A stretch of DNA of 64,000 nt from assembly GCF_003719295.1 (NCBI RefSeq), contig NZ_RFLW01000003.1:248001-312000 (forward strand). The letters run 5' to 3'. The position numbers and the translations under genes are program-made. Under the pieces are notes generated by a model. It had not been told where the DNA came from. It did not search any database and saw only the letters and a program-made list of their open reading frames with translations. Positions 53,555 through 63,895 of the stretch are shown piece after piece (within the stretch, counting starts at the first letter, position 1; each line of letters opens with the position of its first letter). Source of the stretch: Haliea alexandrii. Its GTDB lineage: Bacteria; Pseudomonadota; Gammaproteobacteria; Pseudomonadales; Halieaceae.

Positions 53555-54952
53555 TCAGGCGCCGAGGTTGTTCGCCATGAAGGCCTGCACGGCGGCCAGG
53601 TCGCAGGGCTGCACTTCAAAGCGCTCTGTGCGGTCAAACAGGTCCGAGAGATGCAACGGCAAAGGGGGCTCACAACCCACCACCGCGCGCTGAATCGCCT
53701 GAGGGAACTTCGCCGGGTGCGCGGTCGCGAGGGTCACCACCGGAATGCCGTCACCGATGCCCGAGGCCAGCGCTGCCTTTACCCCGATCGCGCTGTGCGG
53801 ATCGAGCAGGTACTCAGACTCCTGCCACACGGCGGCAATTTGCGCACAGGTTTCCTCGTCGGGCACACGATAGCTGGAAAACAGGGCGCGGGCGCGCTGC
53901 ATCGCGGTATCCGTGAAGTGGACATCGCCGCCATCGAAATCGCGCATCATGGCAGCCACGGCATGGCCATCACGGTCGTACAAATCAAACAGCAGGCGTT
54001 CGAAGTTGCTGGACACGGTGATGTCCATACTCGGCGACAGCGTGTGCTCCAGCGACTGCCGGCCGTAGGTAGCCGTGGTCATCACCCGGTGCAGCACGTC
54101 GTTGCGGTTGGTGGCGATGATCAGCTGCGCAACAGGCAGGCCCATCTGGTGCGCCAGGTAGCCGGCGAAAATATCACCGAAGTTGCCCGTCGGCACCGAA
54201 AACGCCACGGGCCGTGCCGGACCGCCCAAGGCAACGGCGGCATAGAAGTAATACACGATCTGCGCCATGATGCGCGCCCAGTTGATCGAGTTGACGGCCA
54301 CCAGGTGGCGGTCGTCCGGCAGGAAACTGCGATCACCGAAACTGGCCTTGACCATGGCCTGGCAGTCATCGAAGTTGCCCTGCACGGCGATGTTGTGAAT
54401 GTTGTCACCCACCACCGTGGTCATCTGCCGCCGCTGCACCTCGGATACGCGGTCGTGCGGGTGCAGGATGAAAATGTCGATGTTCTTGCAGCGTTTGCAG
54501 CCTTCGATGGCCGCGGAACCGGTGTCTCCGGAGGTCGCCCCCATGATCACCACTTTCTGGTGGCGGCGTTCCAGCACATAGTCCAGCAGGCGCCCCAGCA
54601 ACTGCAGCGCGAAGTCCTTGAAAGCCAGCGTGGGCCCGTGGAAAAGCTCCAGCACCCATTGATTGTGGCCAATCTGCACCAGCGGGGCGACCGCACCGTG
54701 GCGAAACACCGCGTACGTATCGGCGATGATCTCGCGCAGATCCTCGCGGGGAATACAGTCGCCGACAAAAGGTTCGATGATGCGCTGCGCCAGCTGCGCA
54801 TAGTCCATACCCGCCATGGCGGCGATCTCGTCGCGGCTGAACTGCGGCAGTGTCTGCGGCACATACAGGCCGCCATCGGAGGCGAGGCCGGTCAGCAGGA
54901 CCTCCTCGAAGTTCAGGGCGGGGGCCTGGCCCCGAGTGCTGATGTATTGCAT
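53555..54952 (-). CDS. thrC: threonine synthase
   Basis: A 465-residue PLP enzyme converting O-phosphohomoserine to threonine. Lys112 in HGPTLAFKDFALQ is the PLP lysine. GATSGDTGSAAIEG binds the cofactor phosphate, and FSVPTGNFGDIFAGYLA lies at the substrate site. The N-terminus MQYISTRGQAPALNFEEVLLTGLASDGGLY is that of the long (plant/gamma) group. Eleven bases downstream of hom, so homoserine-to-threonine genes are paired. Confidence 0.97.
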   Translation of the reverse strand: MQYISTRGQAPALNFEEVLLTGLASDGGLYVPQTLPQFSRDEIAAMAGMDYAQLAQRIIEPFVGDCIPREDLREIIADTYAVFRHGAVAPLVQIGHNQWVLELFHGPTLAFKDFALQLLGRLLDYVLERRHQKVVIMGATSGDTGSAAIEGCKRCKNIDIFILHPHDRVSEVQRRQMTTVVGDNIHNIAVQGNFDDCQAMVKASFGDRSFLPDDRHLVAVNSINWARIMAQIVYYFYAAVALGGPARPVAFSVPTGNFGDIFAGYLAHQMGLPVAQLIIATNRNDVLHRVMTTATYGRQSLEHTLSPSMDITVSSNFERLLFDLYDRDGHAVAAMMRDFDGGDVHFTDTAMQRARALFSSYRVPDEETCAQIAAVWQESEYLLDPHSAIGVKAALASGIGDGIPVVTLATAHPAKFPQAIQRAVVGCEPPLPLHLSDLFDRTERFEVQPCDLAAVQAFMANNLGA

Positions 54953-54963
54953 GTTTGCTCCTG

Positions 54964-56307
54964 TTAGCCGTCCAGCGGCTCGACCCGGATCCTGACCACC
55001 TGGCCGGTGATCGTGTCCAGCGCCTCGATTTCCGCCACGGCCGCATCCACGCGGCCCTGTGCCGCGCGATTGGTCAGCACGATCAGCGGGACCGTCGCCT
55101 GCCCCGCCGCCGGCGCCTTCTGGATCAGCGCTTCAATGCTGATGCCGTGGTCGCTGAAGATGGTCGCGATGCGCGACAACACACCCGTGCGGTCCTCGGC
55201 TTCCATACGCAGGTACCAGGGTGTTTCGACCTCGGCCATCGGCACAATCGGCAGATCACGCAGTGCTTCATTGGAGAACGACAGGGACGGTACCCGGCTC
55301 ACCTGGCCGGCGCTGAGGTCGCGCGCCAGATCTACCAGATCCGCCACGACTGCCGAAGCGGTCGGCTTGCCGCCCGCACCCGCGCCATAATAGAGCGTGG
55401 GGCCGACCGCACTGCCCTCAACCAAAACGGCGTTTTTGACACCGTTCACGTTGGCCAGCAGACGATCTTCAGGAATCAGCGTGGGGTGCACGCGTAACTC
55501 CACCCCGCTCGGCCCCTGTTTGGCAATACCCAGGTGCTTCACCCGATACCCCAGCTCTTCTGCATAATCCAGATCCTGGGGCGTGAGGCGCGTAATGCCC
55601 TCGGTGTACACGGATTCAAACTGCAGCGGGATGCCAAAAGCGATAGAGGCGAGTATCACCAGTTTATGCGCGGCATCGATGCCCTCCACATCAAAGGTGG
55701 GGTCTGCCTCGGCGTAACCCAGGGCCTGCGCCTCCGCCAGCACATCGGAAAACTCCCGGCGGTGCTCGCGCATCTCGCTGAGGATGAAGTTGCCCGTACC
55801 GTTGATGATGCCCGCCAGCCACTCGATATGGTTGCCCGCCAGGCCCTCGCGCAACGCCTTGATGATGGGGATACCACCGGCTACCGCGGCTTCATAGCGC
55901 ACTGCAACGTTATGCTCCGCCGCCAGCGCAAACAGCGCATTGCCGTGTTCGGCAATGAGCGCCTTGTTGGCCGTCACCACGTGCTTGCCGGCGCGGATGG
56001 CGGCTTCCACCAGCTCACGGGCAACGGTGGTGCCGCCGATCAATTCCACCAGCACGTCAACGTCCGGGTCGGCCACGACATCGAAAATGTCCCGGCTGAC
56101 TCGCACACTGCCGGTATCGCAGGCAGGATTGTCGCGCCGCGCGCCAATGTGCACGACGGCCAGAGGCGCCTGCGCGCGCGCGGCGATCGCCTCGGCGTTT
56201 TCCTGCAGCAAGTTGAAGGTGCCGCCGCCTACTGTACCCAGGCCGCAGATTCCGATTCTCACGGGTTGCACTGGAGATCCCCCTGTTGCTTCATCATGCA
56301 TCGTCAC
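54964..56307 (-). CDS. hom: homoserine dehydrogenase
   Basis: A 447-residue monofunctional enzyme reducing aspartate-semialdehyde to homoserine. The N-terminal NAD(P) loop is [16 protein letters not shown]. The substrate region is [36 protein letters not shown], with the catalytic [21 protein letters not shown]-terminal ACT domain ([34 protein letters not shown]) predicts threonine feedback control. The start is GTG 56307 overlapping the previous stop (GTGA); ATG 56301 is an alternative two codons in. Confidence 0.96.
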   Translation of the reverse strand: MTMHDEATGGSPVQPVRIGICGLGTVGGGTFNLLQENAEAIAARAQAPLAVVHIGARRDNPACDTGSVRVSRDIFDVVADPDVDVLVELIGGTTVARELVEAAIRAGKHVVTANKALIAEHGNALFALAAEHNVAVRYEAAVAGGIPIIKALREGLAGNHIEWLAGIINGTGNFILSEMREHRREFSDVLAEAQALGYAEADPTFDVEGIDAAHKLVILASIAFGIPLQFESVYTEGITRLTPQDLDYAEELGYRVKHLGIAKQGPSGVELRVHPTLIPEDRLLANVNGVKNAVLVEGSAVGPTLYYGAGAGGKPTASAVVADLVDLARDLSAGQVSRVPSLSFSNEALRDLPIVPMAEVETPWYLRMEAEDRTGVLSRIATIFSDHGISIEALIQKAPAAGQATVPLIVLTNRAAQGRVDAAVAEIEALDTITGQVVRIRVEPLDG

Positions 56308-57500
56308 ACCGTTCCCACGTGGCCATCGGCGCGGAACATGCGCTTGATATTACGCAGGGCCTGACGCGTGCGGTGTTCATTTTCAATCAGGCCAAAACGC
56401 ACATAGCCCTCACCGTATTCACCAAAACCGACGCCCGGCGACACCGCCACCTGTGCCTCCTGCAACAGCTTCTTGCTGAATTCCAGCGACCCCATTTCCT
56501 GATAGAAGTCAGGAATGCGTGCCCAGACAAACATGGTCGCCCGGGGTGGCGTGACCGGCCAACCCAGTGCATTGAGGCCACTGCACAGCACATCACGACG
56601 CGCTTTATACATGGCCGTGATTTCCTGCACACAGCTCTGGTCACCCTCCAGCGCGGCAATCGCGGCCACCTGAATAGGCGTGAACATGCCGTAGTCGAGA
56701 TAGGACTTCATGCGCCCCAGCGCGCCGACCAGCTGCTTGTTGCCGCAGCAGAAGCCCACCCGCCAACCCGGCATATTGTAGCTCTTGGACATGCTGAAGA
56801 ATTCCACCGCCACCTCACGTGCGCCCTCCACCTGCAGAATCGACGGCGCGACGTAGCCGTCGTAGCAGAGGTCAGCGTAGGCGAGATCCTGCACCACCCA
56901 GATCTGGTGCTCACGGGCAACGGCGATAACCCGCTCGAAAAACTCCAGCTCCACCACCTGCCCGGTAGGGTTGGAGGGAAAGCTCAGCACCAGCATCTTG
57001 GGCCGCGGCCAGCTGTTGCGGATGGCGTTCTCCAGCTCATCGAAGAAGCTGTTTTCATCGCCCATCGGCACGTGGCGGATATCCGCGCCCGAAATCACGA
57101 AACCGTAGGGGTGAATGGGATACGCCGGATTCGGCACCAGAATCGCATCACCCGGGCCGGTGGTGGCGAGCGCCAGGTGCGCCAGGCCTTCCTTGGAACC
57201 GAGCGTAACTATGGCCTCGGTGGCGGGGTCCAGCGTGACGTCGTAGCGGCGCTGGTACCAGTCGCAGATAGCCTTGCGCAGGCGCGGTATGCCCTTGGAC
57301 TGCGAATAGCGGTGGGTGTCGCCCCGACGCGCTGTTTCTACCAGCTTGTCGACGATGTGCGAAGGCGTTGGCTGATCGGGATTGCCCATGCCGAAATCAA
57401 TGATGTCTTCACCTGCCGCACGCGCCTGCTGCTTCAGTTCACCGATAATATTGAACACATAGGGGGGCAAGCGCTGTATGCGCTGAAACTGGTCTTCCAC
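56304..57500 (-). CDS. PLP-dependent aminotransferase, AlaC/LL-DAP-aminotransferase-like
   Basis: A 398-residue fold type I aminotransferase. Typical pieces: [84 protein letters not shown], and the PLP lysine in [15 protein letters not shown]. Gammaproteobacterial homologues next to hom/thrC are annotated as alanine transaminase AlaC or glutamate-dependent aminotransferases. The exact amino donor is not readable. Overlaps hom by four bases, implying one mRNA. Confidence 0.92.
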   Translation of the reverse strand: MEDQFQRIQRLPPYVFNIIGELKQQARAAGEDIIDFGMGNPDQPTPSHIVDKLVETARRGDTHRYSQSKGIPRLRKAICDWYQRRYDVTLDPATEAIVTLGSKEGLAHLALATTGPGDAILVPNPAYPIHPYGFVISGADIRHVPMGDENSFFDELENAIRNSWPRPKMLVLSFPSNPTGQVVELEFFERVIAVAREHQIWVVQDLAYADLCYDGYVAPSILQVEGAREVAVEFFSMSKSYNMPGWRVGFCCGNKQLVGALGRMKSYLDYGMFTPIQVAAIAALEGDQSCVQEITAMYKARRDVLCSGLNALGWPVTPPRATMFVWARIPDFYQEMGSLEFSKKLLQEAQVAVSPGVGFGEYGEGYVRFGLIENEHRTRQALRNIKRMFRADGHVGTV

Positions 57501-57618
57501 GGCACAGGGACTCGGTTGGGCAGCCCGCTACAGGCTGCAAACTAAAAAGGTGGCAAACAGTACTGAGTACACCCGTGGCTGTCAACGGAGGGAGCCGGCT
57601 AAACACGCCGGCCGGGGG

Positions 57619-58368
57619 CTATTGCAGGCCAAGCGTACCCATCAGCTCGTCCGCGGGCTGGTAACCGGGAATCATCTGGCCGCTGGCCGTGATAATGGCC
57701 GGCGTACCGCGCACGCCCATCGACTGGCCGAGCTGGTACTGGTCGGCCACGGGGGAACCCTGGCACACGTTCTCGGCCACGGACTCGCCGTTCTTCAGGC
57801 GCGTGAGGACGTCGGCGCGGTCATTGGCACACCACGCCGTTGCCAGCTTGCGATACCCCTCGGAGGCCAGGCCAGAACGCGGATAGGCGAGGTAGCGCAC
57901 CTCGACGCCGCGCTTGTTCAGCTCCGGGACTTCGCGATGCAGCTTCTGACAGTAAAAACAGGTGACATCGGTGAATACCGTGATATGGGACCGTGTCTCC
58001 CCCTTGGCAGGGAATATGATCATGTCAGCCGGCGAGAGTGTCGCGAGCCGCTCGGCGCGCTCACCATCGCGGCGCTTCTCCGCGAGGTTCACATAACCCG
58101 CAGGCCCCACCGTGAACAGGTCGCCCACAATAAAGAACTGACCGGTGCGGCTGGCATAGACCAGCGGGCCGTCGACCAGCTGTACCGCGTACATGCCCTC
58201 AATTTCACTGGGTTCAATCGTCGCCACTTTGAGCCCATCGGCCGGGCTTTCGAGCATCTGACGCAGGGAGTCCGCCACGTCCGCAGGCACAGGGTCGGCA
58301 GCTCTGACGGAGACAACAGCACCCGCAAACAGGCAGGCCAGCAGAACAGTTAGGACTCGGTTGATCAT
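57619..58368 (-). CDS. dsbC: thiol:disulfide interchange protein DsbC
   Basis: Start at MINRVLTVLLACLFAGA (58368; GAGGA six bases upstream), 249 residues. Signal peptide about 1-23. N-terminal dimerisation domain, then the thioredoxin-like catalytic domain with C137-F-Y-C140 in DVTCFYCQKLHREV and the cis-Pro loop VRGTPAII. A periplasmic isomerase that reshuffles wrong disulfides; normally kept reduced by DsbD. Located between xerD and the aminotransferase on the same strand. Confidence 0.95.
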   Translation of the reverse strand: MINRVLTVLLACLFAGAVVSVRAADPVPADVADSLRQMLESPADGLKVATIEPSEIEGMYAVQLVDGPLVYASRTGQFFIVGDLFTVGPAGYVNLAEKRRDGERAERLATLSPADMIIFPAKGETRSHITVFTDVTCFYCQKLHREVPELNKRGVEVRYLAYPRSGLASEGYRKLATAWCANDRADVLTRLKNGESVAENVCQGSPVADQYQLGQSMGVRGTPAIITASGQMIPGYQPADELMGTLGLQ

Positions 58369-58464
58369 GAACATTCCTCGGTTACGGACGGCCTCTGCCG
58401 CCGGAGTTCGTGGTGCCGCGGCAGTTTGGAACACACGGCTTGTGACAAGTTCCACGGCGCTTGT

Positions 58465-59370
58465 TCACCCGCGCGGGTGATGCCGGGCGTGCAGTTCCTG
58501 CATGCGCTGCCGGGCGACGTGGGTGTAAATCTGGGTTGTGGTCAGGTCGCTGTGCCCCAGCAACATCTGCACCACACGCAGGTCTGCGCCGTGGTTCAGC
58601 AAGTGCGTGGCAAACGCGTGACGCAATGTGTGCGGCGATAGTGGTTTACTGATCCCCGCACGCCGCGCATAGATTTTAATACGATACCAGAAGGCTTGGC
58701 GAGTCATCATGCTGCCGCGACGGCTGGGAAACACGGCCTCGCTGGGCACCCCCCTGAGCAGCTCCTGGCGCGGACCCACCAGAAAACGCTGCAACCAGCT
58801 CAACGCCTCCTCCCCCATGGGCACCAGTCGCTCCTTGCTGCCCTTGCCAAATACCCGCAGCACGCCCTGATTCAGGCTGACCTGCACCAGCTGTAACCCG
58901 GTCAGCTCCGACACCCGCAAACCGCAGGCGTAGAGCAGCTCCAGCATGGCGCGGTCACGAAACTCCAGGGCATCACCGGTATCCGGCGCCGCCAACAGGC
59001 GCTCCACATCCTGCTCCGACAACGACTTGGGCAACGGGCGCCCCAGCTGCGGACTGTCGATATCCAATGTCGGGTCCGCGTCGAGGCGCCCTTCGCGCAG
59101 CAGATAGCGATAGAAGCCGCGCGCGCAGGACATGAAGCGCGCTGTCGACCGCGGTGATTGTCCCTTGCCGAGGCGTGCGGCGAGGTAGGCCTGCAAGTCG
59201 ACGCGATCGGCCTCGAGGAGCCTCGCCTTGCGGCCCGCAAGCCACTGCTGATAGTGGCCGAGATCGCGGCGGTAGGCGTCCAGCGTATTGCCACTCAGGC
59301 CTTTCTCCAACCACAGCGCATCGAGATATTGCTCAATGGCTGGGTCTAGTGAATCGGGCTGGGCACGCAT
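58465..59370 (-). CDS. xerD: site-specific tyrosine recombinase XerD
   Basis: A 301-residue recombinase. N-terminal SAM-like arm domain (residues 8-95; EQYLDALWLEKGLSGNTLDAYRRDL). The catalytic domain includes LLYACGLRVSELTGLQLVQV (first Arg), PLSPHTLRHAFATHLLNHGADLRVVQMLLGHSDLTTTQIYTHV (H-R-H) and the Tyr nucleophile in IYTHVARQRMQ. With XerC it resolves chromosome dimers at dif. It follows rplS and its terminator, heading the stretch toward dsbC. Confidence 0.97.
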   Translation of the reverse strand: MRAQPDSLDPAIEQYLDALWLEKGLSGNTLDAYRRDLGHYQQWLAGRKARLLEADRVDLQAYLAARLGKGQSPRSTARFMSCARGFYRYLLREGRLDADPTLDIDSPQLGRPLPKSLSEQDVERLLAAPDTGDALEFRDRAMLELLYACGLRVSELTGLQLVQVSLNQGVLRVFGKGSKERLVPMGEEALSWLQRFLVGPRQELLRGVPSEAVFPSRRGSMMTRQAFWYRIKIYARRAGISKPLSPHTLRHAFATHLLNHGADLRVVQMLLGHSDLTTTQIYTHVARQRMQELHARHHPRG

Positions 59371-59424
59371 GGGCCGCTAGCCTAGCACCGTTTGCCACGG
59401 CACAGAACTGCCGGATACGCAGGC

Positions 59425-59453
59425 ACAAAAAAAGCGGCCAGGTGGGCCGCTTT
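59425..59453 (-). terminator. rho-independent terminator after rplS
   Basis: On the minus strand AGCGGCC-cacct-GGCCGCT, a perfect 7-bp stem with a 5-base loop (59451-59433), is followed by a run of T on that strand (A-tract 59426-59433 on the plus strand). It ends the rpsP-rimM-trmD-rplS unit about 20 bases after the rplS stop. Confidence 0.93.
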
Positions 59454-59471
59454 CGATACTGCTTGCACGCC

Positions 59472-59831
59472 TTACCTGGCGGTCAGCTTTTCCTTGATAC
59501 GAGCCGCTTTACCAGACAGTTCGCGCAGGTAGTACAGCTTGGCCTGACGCACGTCACCGCGACGTTTGACGGTCACACTGTCCACCAGGGGGCTGTACGC
59601 CTGAAAGGTACGCTCGACGCCCACACCGTGGGAGATCTTGCGCACGGTGAAGGCAGAGTTCAGGCCGCGGCTGCGCTTGGCAATGCACACGCCCTCAAAC
59701 GCCTGCAGACGCTCGCGGTTGCCTTCCTTCACTTTTACCTGCACCACCACCGTGTCACCGGGGCTGAACTCGGGCAGATCTTTTTGCATCTGTTCAGCGT
59801 CAAGCTGAGAGATAATCTTGTTGGTGCTCAT
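59472..59831 (-). CDS. rplS: 50S ribosomal protein L19
   Basis: A 119-residue protein at the 30S-50S interface. [40 protein letters not shown] and [48 protein letters not shown] are the standard L19 body. Last gene of the conserved rpsP-rimM-trmD-rplS operon, with a clear terminator downstream. Confidence 0.98.
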   Translation of the reverse strand: MSTNKIISQLDAEQMQKDLPEFSPGDTVVVQVKVKEGNRERLQAFEGVCIAKRSRGLNSAFTVRKISHGVGVERTFQAYSPLVDSVTVKRRGDVRQAKLYYLRELSGKAARIKEKLTAR

Positions 59832-59876
59832 GGTGCGCTCCTGTCATTTACCGTGCGTAGCTTCACAGCTAGCGAA

Positions 59877-60620
59877 TCAACTCAAATCCCGTTCCTGGCA
59901 GTACAAAGCCAGCAATTCCTGTTCCTCGGCCGTCAGGGCCCTGTCCTCCAGCAGATCCGGGCGCCGATCCAGCGTGCGACCCAGCGCCTGCTTGAGGCGC
60001 CAGCGACGAATCCGCTCGTGATCGCCGCTCAACAAAACCTCCGGTACCGCCTGCTCCCGATAATTCTCCGGGCGGGTGTAATGTGGGCAATCCAGCAATC
60101 CGTCGGCGAAGGAATCCTCCTGCGCCGACAGCGCGTGGCCCAACACACCCGGCAACTGCCGGATCACCGCGTCCATGACCACCATGGCCGCCAGCTCTCC
60201 ACCTGAGAGCACGTAGTCGCCGATGGATAACTCCTCGTCGACCTCGCGCTCGATCAGGCGCTCATCAATGCCCTCGTAGCGCCCCGCAATCAACACCAGG
60301 GCAGACTCCCGCGCCAGGCTGACCGCCTTGCGGTGATCGAACCTGCGCCCCTGGGGGGACAGGTAGATTACCCGCGCTGGCTGCTTCGCCTGCTCCCTGG
60401 CAGCGCGAATCGCCTGCTCGAGAGGCGCCACTTTCATCACCATGCCGGGGCCGCCGCCAAACGGGCGATCGTCCACCGTGCGGTGGCGGTCTTCGGTGAA
60501 GTCCCTGGGGTTGCTGTGGCTCAGGCCCACCAGCCCCTGCTGCACCGCGCGCCCGGTTATACCGTGCTCGCTGACCGCGTCGAACATCTCCGGAAACAGG
60601 CTCACCAAAGCAATATGCAT
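59877..60620 (-). CDS. trmD: tRNA (guanine-N1-)-methyltransferase
   Basis: Start at [16 protein letters not shown] (60620), 247 residues; upstream codons overlap rimM. A SPOUT enzyme making m1G37 in tRNAs. Knot motifs: [50 protein letters not shown] and [46 protein letters not shown] is the tRNA-binding linker. Operon position and length as expected. Confidence 0.98.
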   Translation of the reverse strand: MHIALVSLFPEMFDAVSEHGITGRAVQQGLVGLSHSNPRDFTEDRHRTVDDRPFGGGPGMVMKVAPLEQAIRAAREQAKQPARVIYLSPQGRRFDHRKAVSLARESALVLIAGRYEGIDERLIEREVDEELSIGDYVLSGGELAAMVVMDAVIRQLPGVLGHALSAQEDSFADGLLDCPHYTRPENYREQAVPEVLLSGDHERIRRWRLKQALGRTLDRRPDLLEDRALTAEEQELLALYCQERDLS

Positions 60621-60649
60621 GTGTGCCACCCGCCTCCCGTGAACGGCTC

Positions 60650-61186
60650 CTAGTCTTCCGGAAACCAATCCACTTCGATCCTTCCCGACTCCTCGTCCAC
60701 CTGCCGCACCGTGGTGCCGGGCAGCCAGGGAATGAGCCGTTCCCGCTGGTCGGTACTGCCCTCACAGGCCTTCACCACCAGCACATCGTTTGCTCCGGTC
60801 TCGATCAGGTAGTCGACTACGCCGAGCAACACCTGTCCGCTATCCGTATGGCACCACACCTGCAAACCCTGCAGCTGGTGCCAGTAGTAATCGCCTTCCT
60901 CCAGCTCGGGTAACGCGCTGCCGGCAACGCTCACCTCAAGACCCCGGAAGGACTCGGCAAGATCGCGGTCATCAACACCGCGAATGTGGGCCACCAGCCC
61001 CTTGCCCTGCCTGCGCCCGCCATCGAACTCGATGGCTTCATAAGCGCCGCGCCGCTGCACCTTGAACCCACTGAACTCGAGGAAATTTTCCATCGGTTCA
61101 GTGTATGAGTGAATCCGTACCCAGCCCTTGATGCCATAACAGCCGGTTATACGGCCGATGACCAGGCGCTCAGCGGCCTCACTCAT
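60650..61186 (-). CDS. rimM: ribosome maturation factor RimM
   Basis: Start at [29 protein letters not shown] (61186), 178 residues. The N-terminal RimM barrel binds S19 in 30S assembly, and the PRC-barrel follows ([43 protein letters not shown]). The C-terminus carries the conserved [24 protein letters not shown]. Upstream extension overlaps rpsP and is rejected. Confidence 0.97.
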   Translation of the reverse strand: MSEAAERLVIGRITGCYGIKGWVRIHSYTEPMENFLEFSGFKVQRRGAYEAIEFDGGRRQGKGLVAHIRGVDDRDLAESFRGLEVSVAGSALPELEEGDYYWHQLQGLQVWCHTDSGQVLLGVVDYLIETGANDVLVVKACEGSTDQRERLIPWLPGTTVRQVDEESGRIEVDWFPED

Positions 61187-61202
61187 GCCCGGCGACGCTG
61201 GC

Positions 61203-61454
61203 TCAGGCCGCTGCTGCGCCCGCTTCCTTGACCAGCTTGGCCACGCGATCGGACAGCTGTGCACCCTGGCTCTGCCAGAACGCCACGCGCTCGGCGTCGA
61301 CATTCAGACGCACTTCCTGACCACGGGCGACCGGGTTGAAGAAGCCCACGCGCTCGATGAAACGACCGTCGCGTGACTTGCGGCTGTCAGTCACCGTCAG
61401 ATGATAGAAAGGGCGCTTCTTGGCACCACCACGAGAAAGACGAATTGTTACCAT
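61203..61454 (-). CDS. rpsP: 30S ribosomal protein S16
   Basis: Start at [21 protein letters not shown] (61454), 83 residues, the normal size. [48 protein letters not shown] is the rest of the S16 fold. First gene of the operon with rimM, trmD and rplS; ffh lies 160 bases upstream on the same strand. Confidence 0.98.
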   Translation of the reverse strand: MVTIRLSRGGAKKRPFYHLTVTDSRKSRDGRFIERVGFFNPVARGQEVRLNVDAERVAFWQSQGAQLSDRVAKLVKEAGAAAA

Positions 61455-61574
61455 ATTCCGTAATTTCCTGAAAATGAGTCGGGATCTGCGGCTAACCTGC
61501 CGCCTCATCCACGACAAACACCGGCACTACGGCCGCAAAGGTGGCGTATCATACGGAACTTCGGCCGGTTTTGA

Positions 61575-61616
61575 AAGCCCCGCACAGCGGAATTTTTCAA
61601 GGATTCTGCGGGCTTA
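61575..61616 (-). terminator. imperfect hairpin at the ffh stop
   Basis: The minus strand can pair AAGCCCGCA (61615-61607) with TGCGGGGCTT (61584-61575, one bulged G). The stem overlaps the ffh stop codon. A clear U-tract is lacking, so it might attenuate rather than end transcription before rpsP. Confidence 0.35.
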
Positions 61617-62993
61617 CCGGAAGGGGAAACCACCCCCACCGCCGCCGCCCGGCGGCATCATGCCACCGAGGCCGCGCATCATGCGCTCCATGCCGCCACC
61701 CTTCATCTTTTTCATCATCTTCTGCATTTGCTTATGCTGCTTGAGCAGACGATTGAGGTCCTGCACCTGGGTGCCCGAACCCAGGCAGATGCGGCGCTTG
61801 CGCGAACCCGCGATGAGATCCGGGTTGCGCCGCTCCTTCACCGTCATGGAGTTGATCATGGCCTCCATGCGCGCAAACATCTTCATGTCGAGGTTCTGCT
61901 GCGCCATCTGCGCCATGTTGCCCATACCCGGCAGTTTGTCGAGCATGCCGGTAATACCGCCCATGTTGTTCATCTGCTGCAGCTGGTCGCGGAAATCTTC
62001 CAGGTCGAAACGACCGCCCTTCTTCACCTTGCGCGCGAGCCGCTCGGCTTTCTGTTTGTCGACCTTCTGCTCCGCTTCCTCGATCAGCGAGAGCACATCC
62101 CCCATGCCGAGGATACGCGATGCCAGGCGGTCCGGGTGGAAGGGGTCCAGCGCCTGGGTTTTCTCACCCACCCCGAGGAACTTGATCGGCTTGCCAGTGA
62201 TGGTGCGCACCGACAGTGCGGCACCACCGCGGGTATCCGCATCCACCTTGGTCAGGATTACACCGGTGAGGGGCAGCGCTTCGCCAAAGGCCTTGGCCGT
62301 ATTGGCGGCATCCTGGCCGGTCATGGCGTCGACCACGAACAGGGTTTCCACCGGCTGGGTAACCCGGTGCAGCTCGGCAATCTCGGCCATCATGGCCTCG
62401 TCGACCGCCAGCCGACCCGCAGTATCCACAATCAGCACATCGCTGAAACGGATACGGGCGTGCTCCATGGCCGCACGGGCAATATCCACCGGCGCCTGCT
62501 GGGCCTCGCTGGGGAAGAAGTCCACGCCCACCTCTGCCGCCAGGGTCTCCAGCTGCTTGATTGCCGCCGGGCGATACACGTCGGCACTCACTACCGTCAC
62601 CGACTTCTTGTCGCGTTCCTTGAGCAGGCGCGCCAGCTTGGCGACCGAGGTGGTCTTGCCCGCGCCCTGCAGGCCGGCCATGAGAATGATCGCCGGCGGC
62701 TGCGTGGCGAGGTTCAGCCCCTCGTTGGCCGTGCCCATCACCGCTTCCAGTTCCGCCTGCACAATGCGCAGGAACGCCTGGCCCGGGCTCAGGCTCTTGC
62801 TGACCTCCTGCCCCAGGGCGCGTTGCTTCACCGCCTCGACAAAATCTTTCACCACCGGCAGCGCGACATCCGCTTCCAGCAGCGCCATGCGCACTTCGCG
62901 CAGCGTTTCCTGAATGTTGTCCTCGGTGAGCCGCGCCTTGCCGGTAATGGCGCGCAAACTCTGGGACAGGCGATCGGACAGACTCTCGAACAT
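61614..62993 (-). CDS. ffh: signal recognition particle protein Ffh
   Basis: A 459-residue SRP54 homologue. N domain to about residue 90, G domain with GLQGAGKTTSVAKLA, DVYRPAAIKQL, DTAGRL and TKVDADTRGG, and the methionine-rich M domain (MNNMGGITGMLDKLPGMGNMAQM, KERRNPDLIAGSRKRRI) which binds 4.5S RNA and signal sequences. The C-terminus is a Gly-rich tail (GGMMPPGGGGGGGFPF). Divergent from the CcsA-like gene at 63092. Confidence 0.98.
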   Translation of the reverse strand: MFESLSDRLSQSLRAITGKARLTEDNIQETLREVRMALLEADVALPVVKDFVEAVKQRALGQEVSKSLSPGQAFLRIVQAELEAVMGTANEGLNLATQPPAIILMAGLQGAGKTTSVAKLARLLKERDKKSVTVVSADVYRPAAIKQLETLAAEVGVDFFPSEAQQAPVDIARAAMEHARIRFSDVLIVDTAGRLAVDEAMMAEIAELHRVTQPVETLFVVDAMTGQDAANTAKAFGEALPLTGVILTKVDADTRGGAALSVRTITGKPIKFLGVGEKTQALDPFHPDRLASRILGMGDVLSLIEEAEQKVDKQKAERLARKVKKGGRFDLEDFRDQLQQMNNMGGITGMLDKLPGMGNMAQMAQQNLDMKMFARMEAMINSMTVKERRNPDLIAGSRKRRICLGSGTQVQDLNRLLKQHKQMQKMMKKMKGGGMERMMRGLGGMMPPGGGGGGGFPFR

Positions 62994-63091
62994 CAGCGGA
63001 ACTCTCGGCAGCAGGCGGCCACTATTGCCAATGGCCGGACAAATCGGTACAAAGGTGCGCAGTATACGTCACCCGGGTCCAAGCCCCAACC

Positions 63092-63895
63092 ATGCCACTG
63101 CCACTGCTCGCCATTGCTGCCGCGCTGCTCTACCTGGCCGCCGCAGGGCTCCACCTGATGCACATCCTGCAGCGCAAGCCGCGCCTCAGCACCTCGGTCA
63201 TCGCGCTGGGCGCCATTGCCTTGGTGTGTCACGCCCTGGTGGCGTGGTCGAGCATTTTCGACGAGCACAGCGTGCACCTCGGCCTCTACCGCATCCTCGC
63301 GCTGATCTCGTTTGTCATCAACCTTGCCTGCATCTCCTGGCTGGTACGCTGGCCGCTGCAGAATCTGCTGATTGTGCTGCTGCCACTGTCCGCCTCGACG
63401 GTGCTGATTTCAGCCTTTGCACCGCAAACCGGCAGCACACCCGAGGCACTCGGCCACGGCCTGCTGCTGCATATTGCGTCCTCCATTCTGGCCTATGCGG
63501 TACTGACCCTCGCCGCGGTGCAAGCCGTATTGGTCGCGATACAGGACCGGCAACTGAAACAGCACCGCGCCACCGGCATCGTCAGTTTCCTGCCACCGCT
63601 GCAACTCATGGAAACCATGCTTTTCGAGCTGGTATGGATGGGCGTTGTGCTACTCACTGTGGCTATCGCTACCGGCTTCCTCTTCGTCGACGATTTCTTT
63701 GCCCAGCATCTGGTGCATAAAACCGTGCTGACGCTGGTTGCCTGGGTGATTTACTCCACCCTGCTCTGGGGTCGCTACCAACTCGGCTGGCGCAGCCAGA
63801 CCGCGGCGCGCTTCACCATCGGGGGCTTTATTCTGCTGATGCTGGCTTTCCTCGGCTCGAAACTGGTCCTGGAACTGTTACTGCAGCGCGGATGA
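63092..63895 (+). CDS. CcsA/YpjD-like cytochrome c assembly membrane protein
   Basis: A 267-residue inner-membrane protein with seven to eight helices: LLAIAAALLYLAAAGLHL, ALGAIALVCHALVAW, ILALISFVINLACISWLV, LLIVLLPLSASTVLI, and, after GHGLLLHIASSILAYAVLTLAAVQAVLVAI, ETMLFELVWMGVVLLTVAIATGF. The HGLLLHIASSILAYA and LVHKTVLTLVAW blocks hold the conserved histidines of the CcsA/CcmC heme-handling superfamily (YpjD group). Gammaproteobacterial homologues sit divergently from ffh just as here. The WWD motif is not present in the usual form. Confidence 0.9.
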   Translation: MPLPLLAIAAALLYLAAAGLHLMHILQRKPRLSTSVIALGAIALVCHALVAWSSIFDEHSVHLGLYRILALISFVINLACISWLVRWPLQNLLIVLLPLSASTVLISAFAPQTGSTPEALGHGLLLHIASSILAYAVLTLAAVQAVLVAIQDRQLKQHRATGIVSFLPPLQLMETMLFELVWMGVVLLTVAIATGFLFVDDFFAQHLVHKTVLTLVAWVIYSTLLWGRYQLGWRSQTAARFTIGGFILLMLAFLGSKLVLELLLQRG